A stretch of DNA of 64,000 nt from Aplidium turbinatum. Lineage: Eukaryota > Chordata > Ascidiacea > Aplousobranchia > Polyclinidae. Location of the stretch: the NCBI GenBank assembly GCA_918807975.1, contig OU964926.1, positions 23,009,996-23,073,995 on the forward strand, given 5' to 3'. The position numbers were made by a program, and so were the translations under genes. The notes under the pieces are model-generated. The model was not told the origin of the DNA. It ran no database searches and saw only the letters and a program-made list of their open reading frames with translations. Below, piece by piece: positions 36,701 to 45,883 of this stretch. Position 1 is the stretch's first letter. Every line of letters begins with the position of its first letter.

Positions 36701-36972
36701 AATTCATTAAAAAATGACCAATGTAAATCTAATTACCACTAATAGAATACTCAATAATGACTATTGATGGAATATCAAATATATCTCTTCAGTTGGATAT
36801 CATTTATAGTTAAACAACAAAACATACCTGTAGGGCTTTCAAATATTCCAATTTTCTTGTCTTCTATGACTTGATAAAGTGATTTCATAAAGTCAACTTG
36901 AATTGGATATGGTTCAAATGGAAAAGGAAAACTACAAGGAGCAGTCAAACTTTTCTTGTGCTCACTTGACAT
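24594..36972 (-). CDS. DDX11: DDX11/ChlR1 (Chl1) XPD-family DNA helicase, complete
   Basis: ATP-dependent 5'-3' DNA helicase of superfamily 2 with an Fe-S cluster; the family acts at replication forks and in sister-chromatid cohesion in the nucleus. 19 coding exons: 36972-36828, 36559-36453, 34981-34775, 34352-34265, 33916-33804, 33213-33034, 32276-32210, 31853-31682, 30865-30706, 30342-30177, 29856-29762, 29213-29078, 28861-28671, 28261-28034, 27683-27534, 26574-26487, 25746-25588, 25016-24944, 24765-24594. They sum to 2,697 nt, 898 codons plus stop, close to vertebrate DDX11 (about 900-970). Motifs: Q-motif region [13 protein letters not shown], Walker A ESPTGTGKS (split over exons 1/2), [10 protein letters not shown], Fe-S cysteines in INEKC / KTCRCY / EACPYY, DEAH in [80 protein letters not shown]. 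In-frame stop upstream of the ATG. Nothing broken. Confidence 0.97.
25588..25746 (-). CDS. DDX11: DDX11 exon 17 (motif V)
   Basis: Encodes [20 protein letters not shown], then [20 protein letters not shown] and [10 protein letters not shown]. Two donors in the same phase exist (after 25600 or 25588); 25588 gives the better match to animal relatives before YENLCMK. Confidence 0.93.
26362..26440 (-). repeat. tRNA-like SINE head
   Basis: Minus strand: A-box-like GGCTTATTGGTTGAAGTATT and B box GGTTCGATACC. Lies in the DDX11 intron between 25747 and 26486. A second tRNA-like head (GGGTTTGATTCTCACC) lies at about 26030-26075. Confidence 0.45.
26893..27130 (-). mobile_element. Retroposon fragment carrying a hammerhead ribozyme
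   Basis: The minus strand ends in GTCAGAAATAAAAACAAC, the same 3' tail as copies at 23636-23712, 42364-42480 and 61745-61812, which run on into ACTGAACTGA. A hammerhead ribozyme lies inside. The segment GCTGACGCCAGGTAGATCGC also recurs at 42440-42470 in the other orientation. No protein frame, so the class (LINE, Penelope-like or SINE) is open. Confidence 0.55.
26999..27045 (-). ncRNA. Hammerhead ribozyme (complete core, minimal stem III)
   Basis: Reading 5'-3' on the minus strand: stem I GCGATA, CTGATGA, stem II GCCCA/TGGGC around a 6-nt loop, GAA, stem III ACAC/GTGT with no loop, cleavage C, stem I TATCGC. All conserved core bases are present and stem I is six perfect pairs. A loopless stem III is typical of hammerheads in Penelope-like and other small retroelements, which are known to act as dimers. 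It lies in a DDX11 intron (26575-27533), sense to the transcript. Confidence 0.85.
27201..27433. mobile_element. Long palindromic MITE with hammerhead-like core in each arm
   Basis: Arms of about 90 bp read TAACATGAT..GTATTTCATACAC and the complement, with a ~50-bp centre. Each arm holds CTGATGAG, a hairpin ACAC-GTAC-GTGT, then CGAAAACGTT. Stem II would need a bulged base directly after CTGATGA, so activity is doubtful. Same DDX11 intron as the ribozyme at 26999. Confidence 0.75.
28034..28261 (-). CDS. DDX11: DDX11 exon 14 (helicase domain 2 start)
   Basis: Encodes [44 protein letters not shown]; matches motif III/IV-proximal blocks of DDX11. Phase 0 both ends, acceptor AATTTGCAG. Confidence 0.95.
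28319..28421. mobile_element. Short hAT-type MITE
   Basis: 103 bp with ends CAGGGCTGTG / CCACAGCCCTG. Flanks GTAAAAAC and CTGAAAAC are only partly alike. A piece of the same element (GAGTCGGCTAGTAATAAACT) lies near 8992-9014. Confidence 0.7.
29542..29663. repeat. Inverted repeat (hairpin element)
   Basis: AGCCTTGTTGATCACTTAAC / GTTAAGTGATTAACAAGGCT arms with GGTAAACTGTTTG-type inner arms around an AT-rich loop. In a DDX11 intron. Confidence 0.75.
29935..30168 (-). repeat. tRNA-derived SINE filling a DDX11 intron
   Basis: Minus strand: A-box-like TATAGCTGGATAAGTAATGG, B box GGTTCGACTCTCAGGGTGTG, body shared with 49256-49572 (GTCAATCTCGGTAC; CCTCTACAATTATG). It makes up about three quarters of the 320-bp intron 29857-30176 and starts within about 10 bp of the exon 10 donor. 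Confidence 0.8.
30706..30865 (-). CDS. DDX11: DDX11 exon 9 (motif II, DEAH box)
   Basis: Encodes [20 protein letters not shown], then [20 protein letters not shown]: the Walker B/DEAH motif that binds Mg-ATP. Starts in phase with the AG ending exon 8; donor GTATGT. Confidence 0.97.
31365..31558 (-). repeat. tRNA-derived SINE (Ser/Leu-like head)
   Basis: Minus strand: GTAGCCGAGTGGTGAAAACAC (A box) and GGTTCGACACC (B box), followed by a non-tRNA body. In DDX11 intron 30866-31681. Another tRNA-like head (GTTCGACACCCTGTAAG) lies at about 31040-31110. Confidence 0.65.
33034..33213 (-). CDS. DDX11: DDX11 exon 6 (motif Ia, CSRTHSQL)
   Basis: Encodes [20 protein letters not shown] then SPFGNHG...[13 protein letters not shown]11 motif Ia and the first Fe-S cysteine region. 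The acceptor AATGTGAAG is poor, so the start could move a few codons. Confidence 0.9.
34425..34500. repeat. Simple repeat, CTTAA-rich
   Basis: Irregular tandem AACTTAACTTAGAATT units in a DDX11 intron. Confidence 0.8.
34559..34608 (-). ncRNA. Hammerhead ribozyme, complete
   Basis: Minus strand 5'-3': stem I ACTGCG, CTGATGA, stem II GATC-TTAA-GGTC, GAA, stem III ACAG-TGACGTC-CTGT, cleavage C, stem I TGCAGT. All core nucleotides are present; stem I has five Watson-Crick pairs plus G.U, stem III four perfect pairs with a 7-nt loop. Lies in DDX11 intron 34353-34774, in the sense of the gene, so it could cut the intron RNA. No protein-coding element was seen around it. Confidence 0.85.
34775..34981 (-). 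CDS. DDX11: DDX11 exon 3 (basic coiled segment)
   Basis: Encodes [12 protein letters not shown] followed by a Lys/Arg/Glu-rich run, matching the charged insert between motifs I and Ia of DDX11. Phase 0 both ends; donor GTAAGG. Confidence 0.92.
35171..35878. mobile_element. Small foldback element with 9-bp target duplication
   Basis: Perfect duplication TTCAAAAGC at 35162-35170 and 35879-35887. The left arm is a minisatellite of CGACAGTTTATCGAAA-type 14-17-bp units (35180-35361), the right arm the same units inverted (35698-35873). The middle has GGGTTAGG-rich telomere-like sequence (35378-35500) and a nested hAT element. ORFs here (repeats of RQFIE / TTVYR) are only translated minisatellite. 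In DDX11 intron 34982-36452. Confidence 0.92.
35512..35697. mobile_element. Non-autonomous hAT element nested in the foldback element
   Basis: Ends CAGGCCCCTAGCCAG / CTGGCTACGGCCCTG; flanks TGTTGTTC / TGTCGTTC match 7 of 8, as an 8-bp duplication of the host repeat. C-rich tracts inside. Confidence 0.8.
36453..36559 (-). CDS. DDX11: DDX11 exon 2 (Walker A GTGKS)
   Basis: Begins (G)[17 protein letters not shown], completing the P-loop. The 3' end is placed at a weak GTCAGT donor because it gives the phase 0 needed by exon 3; this boundary is the least certain in the gene. Confidence 0.85.
36828..36972 (-). CDS. DDX11: DDX11 exon 1 (start codon, Q-motif region, start of Walker A)
   Basis: Encodes [20 protein letters not shown]... 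to ...IGIFESPT plus one base of Gly. ATG is preceded in frame by TAG 21 nt upstream. Donor GTATGT. Confidence 0.95.
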
Positions 36973-37045
36973 TACCCCACTAATTGCGATCTAGGATATA
37001 TAATGCATGCAAGGAATCTAAAACAAGAAAAGAACTACAATAGTT

Positions 37046-37189
37046 CGAAATGGCCCGTTTCAGTGAGTCCGGTCCCTATTAGGTGATTTTTTCTTTTTTT
37101 TAAAATTATTGGGTACCGTAGCCTAATTATCATTGCTGTTTTAGGGTTAGGGGCTAGAGGTTAGGAACTCACCGAATAGTAGCAGACCC
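37046..37189. mobile_element. Short 9-bp-TSD element, TCGGTGAGTCC family
   Basis: Perfect 9-bp duplication ACAATAGTT (37037-37045, 37190-37198). Starts CGAAATGGCCCGTTTC, ends ATAGTAGCAGACCC; holds GGTACCGTAGCCTAATTATC and GTTAGGGG. It begins 73 bp upstream of the DDX11 start codon. Confidence 0.88.
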
Positions 37190-37257
37190 ACAATAGTTAC
37201 TGGCAACTGAGGTAGAGATGAGCCCCATGCTTGATTCAAGTATGGCGTGTGAGAAGA

Positions 37258-37728
37258 GAGTGCAACCTATTCCGCCCCCTGAACAGTTCGTCCAACGATT
37301 TTGTCCCGTGAAAAAATCATTAAAAAAATACAACAGAGCCGATGTCACTAATCAGAGTTGCCGGAAACATTTCAATTTTTTTTTGAAAAGATCAAAAGAA
37401 AAAACACAGAAGCGTTGAAGTCGCTGATTGAAGTTGCTATTGCCGGAACAGTTGACCACGCTAAGTATACATATCTTGAAATAATATATAGTTGATAAAC
37501 CGAACCTCACTTCTAGGTTAGAGTTATTGAATTAAGATTAGGGTTTGGGTTAGTCACATTTATTTTGTGGTGGCCCATAAAAATTCAATGAATATTTCAA
37601 GGGGAAAATTTTAAAATGTTTGCAGAAACTCTGATCAGCAACATCGGCTTTGTTCTATTGTTTTTCTCGATCTTTTCAGGGAATGAAATGATCAACGAAG
37701 TGATCAAGGGATGATATAGGTTGCATCC
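37258..37728. mobile_element. Old short copy of the large foldback element's family
   Basis: Ends GAGTGCAACC / GGTTGCATCC with CCTGAACAGTTCGTCC and CTCGATCTTTTCAGGG subterminal to them, as in 45151-52403. Flanks GTGAGAAGA / ATGAGAAAA match 7 of 9, an aged 9-bp duplication. Confidence 0.8.
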
Positions 37729-37744
37729 ATGAGAAAATAAGTGT

Positions 37745-37962
37745 ATCATTGTACTAAGCCTTCAGCAGGAACAAGAGTAGGTGGCCAGTTTGTTTCTCTC
37801 AGCCGCTTATACTGCAACAATTATTCCCATCCAACTTATTACACTCTAACTAGAGATGAGCGGTGTTATTCAACAAGCAGCTTAACCCGGGAGTCGAACC
37901 AGGTTTGCATTATTGGAAAGCCAATGGCTTATCCGCTGTGCCATCAATCCACCACATACATC
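37745..37962 (-). repeat. tRNA-derived SINE, family of 60712
   Basis: Minus strand: A box TGGCACAGCGGATAAGCCA, B box GGTTCGACTCCCGGGTTAAG, body TTGTTGAATAACACCGCTCA. The same body follows the tRNA-like head at 60712. Confidence 0.8.
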
Positions 37963-37975
37963 GGCATCGGCAACT

Positions 37976-38199
37976 GGGTCTGCTACTATTCGGTGAGTCC
38001 GATTCGGTGAGTCTGATTCGGTGAGTTCCTAACCCCTACCCCTAACCCCTAACCCTAAAACGGCAATGATAATTAGGCTACGGTACCGAATAATTTAAAA
38101 AAAAAATTGAAAAAATCCCCCGTTAAGGGATCGGACTCACCGAATCAGACTCACCGAATCGGACTCACCAAATCGGACTCACCGAAACGGGCCATTCCG
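37976..38199. mobile_element. 9-bp-TSD element with repeated TCGGTGAGTCCGAT units
   Basis: Flanks TCGGCAACT / CCGGCAACT (8 of 9). Both ends carry inverted arrays: three GATTCGGTGAGT units on the left, four GACTCACCGAATCG units on the right, around CCTAACCCCTAACCC and GGTACCGAATAATT. Inverted relative to 37046-37189. Confidence 0.85.
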
Positions 38200-38209
38200 C
38201 CGGCAACTA

Positions 38210-39210
38210 GGCTACTGATAAATAATAATCTTTAACAATGCTACAAGCATGTACCGTAACCATGGTTAACCCTAACCTTAATATTTTATTTCTAAAAGGA
38301 AATGCCCATTATTAACAAGAAATCATTCCTTGTGCAGTGTGCACATGACTTTGTAATAAGGTTGGCACACACACACTGAGCGTCCACAATCATGCACCTT
38401 CACGTCCTTCGGCATTAACAACATCTGTTGTTTTGATTATGTCTGCTATTTTAGACCTACCCTTTTGCTAAAATATGCAAAATGCTGCAAATCTCAAAAG
38501 GTTTCTTTGAAACAAAATTTATACAGTTTTCAACCACACCATTCATGACTAATGCTGTCTGCAGTAAACAGCCTTTGAACCTAGTACTTCCTTATGCTTC
38601 CACAGAACGTACTGTGTTACTGAAAACCATGCTTCAACAAGTCACATGCACTGCACACAATGAGCATGTAAAATTGAGTTGCTGGTAGATCTAGCTGACA
38701 ATCGATTCACTTTTTAACTTTCGGAATGCAAAACGATGGTTAAGATAACGATGACTGGTTTCTGATCACACCAAGCAAAGATGCTTGAACTTTGAAGAAA
38801 GCTGTGCACATTCGCGCCATCATGGGAATTACCCGTTTTAAAAACTAACAAGGTTTCGACCCTGTTTTGTTGATTTATGTTCTTTCTTTGATGAGTTCAG
38901 TTAGTTTTTATTTTTGGGTATCAAAATGAAAACAATACATGCCAAATAAAGCATAAGTTTTGAATGAAGGAAAATTTCTAATTTTGTCTTTTTCTTTGTA
39001 TAACCGTACCGTACTCTTTTTTCATTTTACAAGTACAATATTCATATAAAATATAATAGGTTATTTTTCTTCATTGACTTTTTCTCAAGGCATATAGGCT
39101 ACCTCTCAGTCCATCAACAACGTCCTCACTCCTCATGGATGAGCTAAATGAAAACTGCTTGGACTTATAGCGTCATACGAAACAACAACATCGACTTTTT
39201 GAAAGTAAAA
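38210..39210. other. Intergenic, no gene seen
   Basis: AT-rich. A diverged copy of the retroposon tail (GTTTTTATTTTTGGGTATCA) lies near 38895-38960. ORF 38482-38688 has no recognisable homologue. Confidence 0.4.
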
Positions 39211-39214
39211 ACTT

Positions 39215-39505
39215 TTATCCTCAGACTGAAAGAGCTTATCCTGGCAGTTTCGCATAGTTGTAGAGGCTTTGAACCACTGATGCAGGTTCGGTCACAGAGA
39301 TTGACAAAGTGTAGTCTTCACTTGTTGTTGTCTGTGAATTATTTCATCCACTGTGTGCCACTAAAAGGAGCAGTTCTTGAAATGCGTTGCTGAAAACGTG
39401 TAGTGTAGCTTGTAGTTACACCTCAAGAGCCAAACCAGCACCGCCTGATTTTACATTTTTTGCACAGAAAATACAACACTAACCAACTGAGCCTTCGAGA
39501 CATCG
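39215..39505 (-). repeat. tRNA-derived SINE, family of 49256, diverged
   Basis: Plus strand reads GGCAGTTTCGCATAGTTGTA, GAGATTGACAAAGTGTAG and GAGCCAAACCAGCACCGCC, parallel to 49256-49572; the tRNA head is at the right end. Confidence 0.75.
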
Positions 39506-40671
39506 CTTAATAAAAACATAATAGATTTGCTTCCTTTATTTTGGAAACAGAGGATGGGAAAATTTGGGAAACGAAATAAAAACTTTGCTCTCCTGGGCCG
39601 CATCGAAACGGGTCTTTGCCTGAGGATGGGTTTCTTTTATGTCCGGTTTTCTTTCTCCATCCAATAATTATTGTGATGACTGCTCATCCACATCGACATG
39701 GCAAATGCAACTGGCAAATGCAATCCACAACACTTTTCATTAGGCTGTCATTTAGGCTATTACTAATAAGTTAAGTTACATGTGTGCTTCGTTTGTTTTT
39801 GCTTTATTTATTGCTGTTTGTTTTTTGGGTTTTGTGGACGCGCTAACTACAGACATAGGCTATAGCCTACTACATGATTTACTATTCAGGCACGTTTTAA
39901 ACCTTTTAAGGTTTTGCCACCTTTTTCCCATTCATTAACGTGCTGGTAGGAATATATCGACTATTGTACTGTAGTTAGAAGCTTAGTACGGTATCTTTTT
40001 CGTCCCGGACTCGCTAATGACAAAAAATAGAATGAATGAATAAATAAAAAAAAACTCTTTCAAAGTCAGGAATATTGCCATGTCAAAATAGGGCAGCTAA
40101 ATAGACCATCTCCCAGTCTTTATGTACAATGTTTCGCTTTTATCAACCATCAATTTTGCTGCTATAAATAGTAAAACAAAGCTTTTCAATAACAGATCCT
40201 TCTCAATCAAGATTTTCGGGTGCTGGTTTTCCATAGGAATAGGAAATTCGATGGACAGAGAATATACAAAGTATAAAAATCTAAAACATGGACAGTGGAG
40301 ATTCAAAACATGGGCATAAGTGATCTAATACTTAGGCATAAAAAATCCAAAACATAGGCGTGCCGCGTAAGACATCCAAAACATGGCATAGGAGATCCGA
40401 ACCCTGTGCAAAACAGTTTCAAAAATTGAGAATATAGGATATCTCAAAACTTAGATATAGGCTATGAGATCTAAAACATGGGCACAAAAATACAAACTTA
40501 GGCATAACAGATCCAACATATGGGTAGCCTATACCGTATGAGATATAGATATCCAAAACTTGACTTTAGAAAATTCAAAGCATGGGCGTACTGCATAAGA
40601 GATACAATGTGTAGCGGATAGCAGGTAGGCTATCTTGACTTATTTGTTTGTTTTGTTTTGTTTGTTTGTTT

Positions 40672-40962
40672 TTCATATCTTTATCCTGCATTGCGGGAAA
40701 GCGGACTTGAGCACTATGCATCGGTGTACGTCTTCCGACGTACACCTGACCCACGCTGCAGCCGACTGCAATGTCTGTTTCCGGTTGTCTACTCTACTTA
40801 TGACTTAAATTTGGTACTACCCATTACTCGAAATCGATCACTGGGTAGAGGCAATTATCGTTAAGTTTCTTGCCCAGAGAAACAACAGCAAGTGCGGGTG
40901 GCTGGAGTCGAACATGCAGGCTCTCGACTGCGAGCCCAACTTATCCACCAATATCTAGCTGT
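40672..40962 (-). repeat. tRNA-derived SINE
   Basis: Minus strand head TGGTGGATAAGTTGGGCTCG with B box TGTTCGACTCC, then the widespread body word TTTCTCTGGGCAAG and CTACCCAGTGATCG. It interrupts the minisatellite. Confidence 0.65.
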
Positions 40963-41727
40963 AATAGCTTACTAAGCCTACAGCAGCGACATTTCGTGCG
41001 CAACAATGCGGCGGAAATGATCCGAGAACGAGGTCTGGGCTTCTTTTATTACATATATGATTTTATTGTCACCACATAACTTAAAAGATTGTAATCGTCT
41101 TTCTACAACAGAGCATAATCCAAATCATAAGCTCAACCCAGGAAACTGCACATTGAACGTTGACTGACGGAGCCAGAAATAATATCACTACTGTACCAAA
41201 ATCATATTATAGTGAGCTACACCAAAATTATGCCATACTCTGACTTAGCCTACTCTCTAGGCTACACCGAAAATAATACTCTCTGCTTGATTGAAAGTCA
41301 GAACGCGATATAACCTACATAGTCGCTGATATGAGGCATCCAGCATCTGTAGGCTATAACGTTGAAGAGACGAGAAAAAACTCCGTAGCCTATATGTGAT
41401 TGAAACTGCCGGTTGCAAGAATGCGTTTAGTTTATGGGCATGCAAGTTCTTGAGAGGCACGCAAATCCCTACAATCACGCTTCAGAATCTTGAAGCACAA
41501 CTGCACAATTAGGCTACTTGTATTCCTGGATAGCGTTACATATATGCAAAAGAACGACAATTTCACGACGATAACAAACGTTGAAAAGACCTGAGCAGAA
41601 ACGCAAGGCGCTACAAATGTAAGCCCCAAAAATATATAAAACTTGAGCATAAGTTATGTAAAACATGATCTGGGCATGTTAAATCTAAATCTTACGCACA
41701 AAAGATTCAAAACATAGATAGCTTATA

Positions 41728-42012
41728 CTGGGCCGGATTTAGCTGATGGGGGGCCCGGGGCACTTTCAGATCGGGGGGCCCCCTGCAAAAAAAATTTTCA
41801 AGCCTACGGCGCGAAAAACCACTTCTGCGTCTACAGTAGCATCAATCCAGCACTGCACACCATTTTGAAGAAACTTCAAAGGCTGAAAGGATGAAAAAAT
41901 AACACAAAATTACATTTTTTCGATGGTCGTTAGACGGTCGTTAGACCTTCAAAAGTCGGGGGGCCCGGGGCACCTGCCCTCTCTGCCCCCCCCCCCCCTA
42001 AATCCGGGCCTG
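41728..42012. mobile_element. Non-autonomous hAT element
   Basis: 285 bp, ends CTGGGCCGGATTTAG / CTAAATCCGGGCCTG, C/G-rich subterminal tracts, flanks AGCTTATA / AGCCTATA (7 of 8). Inserted in the minisatellite. Confidence 0.88.
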
Positions 42013-42363
42013 AGCCTATAGATTATAGAAGGTCCAAAAATGGGTAGGCTATAAGTGATTTAAAGAATAGGCACAGACGATCTAAAACTTAGGCATCCAT
42101 ATAAGAGATACTAAGCACGGGCATAAAAAATCAAATACAAGGAAATAAGAGATCTAAAACGTGAGCAGAGGATATACAAATATGGGTAGCCTACAATTAA
42201 GAGATCCAAAATATGAGCATAAAATATCAGAAACATGGGCATAAGAGATTTAAACGTAGGCATATGCAGTGCTGTATTCGTAGGGTAGGCTATACGACGG
42301 TATGTAGTCTATACTACGCAGTAGGCCTATACTCTCCGCTTTTTCGAGAAATTATAGTAGCCT

Positions 42364-42480
42364 ATAGTTCAGTTCAGTTGTTTTTATTTCTGACCATCAC
42401 ATCAAAAACAATACACGTCAACATAGCAAAGTTGAAAAGGAGCGATCTTCCTGGCGTCAGCACTACCTGACTACTCACTA
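42364..42480 (-). repeat. Retroposon 3' tail (GTCAGAAATAAAAACAAC type)
   Basis: Minus strand ends ATGGTCAGAAATAAAAACAA then CTGAACTGAACT, a short-repeat tail typical of CR1/L2-like retroposons. Copies also at 23636-23712 and 61745-61812, and with a hammerhead at 26893-27130. Confidence 0.65.
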
Positions 42481-42773
42481 AAGAACAGCGAGCATTGTGT
42501 TTCGCTAACCATACCGGTGTAGCCTCCACACTAGCCATCAAGACTTTTCCAAAAACCTTTGGTTTTCCAAATAGAGTGCCTATGCTATCCTTAGGCTACT
42601 GATTCTTGACAATTACCAACTAACTACGGTACTTAACCCTTTGAGGACCAATGGTATACGGGTGCACAATGGTACATTGGGTCTACCATGAACCCGTTCT
42701 GAGAGTTTTATCATTCAATCAATTCATTCAGAGATGATTCAGAGCATTGTTAGCCGAATGAAAATGAGACTTT

Positions 42774-43270
42774 GTGCTAATGCCGACACTAACAATGGTC
42801 AGCTACTGGTTGATATTGCTAACTTTGCAACCTGAAAAAATGATAGAAGGAAATTTGCGTCATGGAGAAGCAGAGGTGAGAAGAATTAGTAGACATTTTG
42901 ACATTGATGAAATACAATTAATCCAAGGGTTAAGAGACTTTAGTGAAAAAGTTAAAATTGTGCCCAATAATTTGAAGCCTCTTTTGACAGCTATTTCAAC
43001 TTTCCTTGTTCTACAGCAGAATGTGAACGTGATTTCAGTTTATTGAACGATATTATCACAGGTTCAAGAGCATCTTTGCTTATTGATAATGTGGGCTGTT
43101 CGATGTTTACTAAACTTAATTGCAATGGACCACCTGTGGCTCAATTTACTGCTAAAAAATGTGTAAGATCCTGTCTGCCAAAGCACCGATCAGCTAAGGA
43201 TACTAAATCCCAAATTTGTAAACAGGATAAAGATGTAGATTCCTCTCTTAGCAGGCTGTTTGGAATGTAG
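42774..43270 (+). pseudogene. hAT transposase C-terminal remnant
   Basis: Three pieces in two frames: EVRRISRHFDIDE..LIQGLRDF; NNLKPLLTAIST; and FPCSTAECERDFSLLNDIIT then GSRASLLIDNVGCSMFTKLN, GPPVAQF. The (P)STAECERxFS..N.I.T..R..L.. block is the dimerisation region of hAT transposases (ZNF862/KIAA-type relatives). A frameshift lies near 43000 between LLTAIST and FPCSTAECER, and the catalytic N-terminal part is missing, so it is dead. It lies within the broken minisatellite. Confidence 0.8.
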
Positions 43271-43456
43271 GCCTATTCATAAAAAATAAACAATTTTGTA
43301 CCTCTCGTCCAATTTCGATAATTCATGTTATGGTAGAATAAAGATTAGTAGGCTACCGTATTTTGCAAGTTGTGTATTTATCATTTTATCAAATCTGCGA
43401 CAGTATACCCTGTGCTTTTTTTACGCATACAACACTGGGCATATGTTATCTAAATC

Positions 43457-43961
43457 CAGGAATATCTAGAGAAGGGGATATGAAGGCTCGCAGCGGTTGC
43501 CTTATTCTCATGACACTACCAGGGCGGTAGTTTGTAATGCTTTAAACATGTGGTTCTTTTTTAAATCGTGGAAAGTTTTGCAGTGCAGCTGGTACAGTGA
43601 GCTACACGAGACAGTAAGCAAATGTTAAGTAGAGCATATTTAAAGAATACTTGTTCACAAAGACAGTTGAAAAGTTACCAGTAGGCCTAAGGTGTTTTTT
43701 TAACAGAACCTTTGCAGTAGGCTAGATATAAAGCAAGTAGGCCTATATGGGTAGTTGAATTAACAAGCAACCATGAGCATGCTGTGAATATCCAGGCCTG
43801 ATGCTAATAGCGCAATGCAAGTTATCATAACAAGATTTATTAAACTACTATTGGTGCCAATTGTCATTTTACGATAAACACAGACTATTTACAATAAACA
43901 AAAGCCCTTCTATTGTCAGACGTAATAAAAGCCTTCGTATCCCCTTCTTAAGATATCTATG
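43457..43961. mobile_element. ~500-bp hAT-type MITE, copy A
   Basis: Ends CAGGAATATCTAGAGAAGGG / CCCCTTCTTAAGATATCTATG, flanks TCTAAATC / TCTAAAAC (7 of 8). The interior matches 58424-58923 in opposite orientation (e.g. ACTACCAGGGCGGTAGTTTG; ATTTACAATAAACA). Confidence 0.85.
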
Positions 43962-44340
43962 TCTAAAACACAAGCACAAAAGATTTAAAATTTGTGAATA
44001 AGCGATCCAGAGCATGAGCATAAAAGATCTAAAATGTTGACTTATGAAATATAAAACTTAGGCACAGAAGATTGAATACATGGGCATAGGAGATTTAAAA
44101 ACTTGGGCATAGAAGGTTTAAAACATTGACATTGGAGATGTAGCTTAAATAATGGACTTTTGAATTTAAGCATAAGAGATCCAAAGCAAGAGCATAGAAA
44201 CTCCAAAAAATAGATTTAGAAGATTTAAAGTTTGGGCCGAAAAGATCCAAAACTTGGACATGGAGTTAAAAAATATGGGAACAAGACTTTCAAAATTTGG
44301 GCATAAAAGATTCAAAGCAAAGCATAGGTGATCTGTGGAA

Positions 44341-45141
44341 ATTCAAGATAGTGTTTTCCAAATATCGTTATAACGAGACATGTTTTACAACTTTTAATTT
44401 TGCTTTTTTGTCCTTTTTTTGATACCAAAAATTTGTGTGTTTACTTTGTCGTTCTCTGCATGTTTGTGCAATAGTTTTAACTGACGATGAACCAAGAGGG
44501 AAATATTTCCGCTATTTTCCGGTTTTTGTTCAAAATTATTTTGACCAATCCCATTGCGTTTTTTTCAAGCAATGACGTAACGAAGTTTTCTGATTTCTCA
44601 GCCATTTTGCATTTCTGCGCGTTGAGTTGGTGTCTGTAGTGTTTATTATATTTTGGTATTATTCTGGATTGGTGCTCATTTGTGAGTGTAAGAAAGCGAT
44701 AATAAATCAGCACAGTTAAAGGATCACTTAAACTGCTAGCCTATGTTCACTATAAACTTTGAAGTGCAGATCGATTACTGCAAAGCTGTGGTAGGATAGA
44801 ACAATGCCTGAAAGTTTTAAATAGTGTGTGTAGCCTAAGGTACTTTGTCAACATTGGGTCTCGGTCGAACCTATCACTCAATCATCAGTTAATTTGTCAT
44901 ATAAATAACACAAGCATAAAAATTATAAAAAAGTATGCCATAAACTGTTGGCCGTAAACACAAGCATAAAAATAATAAAAAAAGTATGCCATAGGCTAAA
45001 CTGTTGTACGTGCCATATTTTTTATTTATTTATTTGCATCAGACTCAAGATGGTCCATATTACAATCACACATAAAAAGTAGAAACAAAGCAGATACTCA
45101 ACTCCGAAGAGCTGAGTCGTAGTGTACCAAGTACAAAGATT
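44341..45141. other. Intergenic, no gene seen
   Basis: AT-rich. A (TTTA)n run with GCATCAGACTCAAGATGGTC near 45015-45060 looks like a reversed LINE 3' tail. No gene. Confidence 0.4.
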
Positions 45142-45883
45142 GATAATAAGGGGTGCAACCTAGTTCGTACCCTGAAAAGATTGAGAGAAAAAATTAAATT
45201 AAAGCCAAAGTTGCTGATCGCATTTTAATAGCACAAAGCCGAAGTTGCTGATCGGAGTTTCCGCAAACAACTCGAGGGTTAGGGTTATAGTCTGGGAGCC
45301 TACGACAGAAGATTTCACCCCATAAGGTACAAAAGGTTTGACCCCTTGAAGTTACTGGGGTCAACCATGTCACTCACAAAAAGTATGGAAGATTGACCGC
45401 ACCGGGTGGATCTGGACCCTAGAGCCCCCTAAAAAGCCCAAAAAGGGGGTTAATTTCACCCCATAAGGTACATGGACCAAACTTGGTGAAAACGAAGTTC
45501 TATGTCAGGACATCACAAAAATATCAAATCTAACAATATTTTCGAGTGGAAAGGTGATGTAAGACTCCCCCCAAAGTGACCCCCCAGGGGGTTAATTTCA
45601 CCCCATAAGGTACATGGACCAAAGTTGGTCAAAACGAAGTCTTATGTCAGGACATCACAAAAATATCAAATCTAACAATATTTTTGGGTGGAAAGGTGAT
45701 GTAAGATGCCTTCAAAGTGACTTCCCTTAATGTGACCCCCTCGGAAGGTTTATTCCACCCCATAAGGTACATGGACCAAACTTGGTCAAAACGAAGTCTT
45801 ATGTCAGGACATCACAAAAATATCAAATCTAACAATATTTTCGGGTGGAAAGGTGGTGTAAGATGACTTCAAAGTGACTTTCC

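Larger units (their letters stand above)
40258..44340. repeat. Degenerate 22-bp minisatellite, interrupted
   Basis: Units near ACATGGGCATAAGAGATCCA(AA) run through 40258-40615, 41640-41727, 42021-42260 and 43965-44340. The gaps are filled by a SINE (40672-40962), a hAT element (41728-42012), a retroposon tail plus hAT remnant (42364-43270) and a 505-bp MITE (43457-43961). Units are strongly diverged. No coding frame. Confidence 0.75.
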
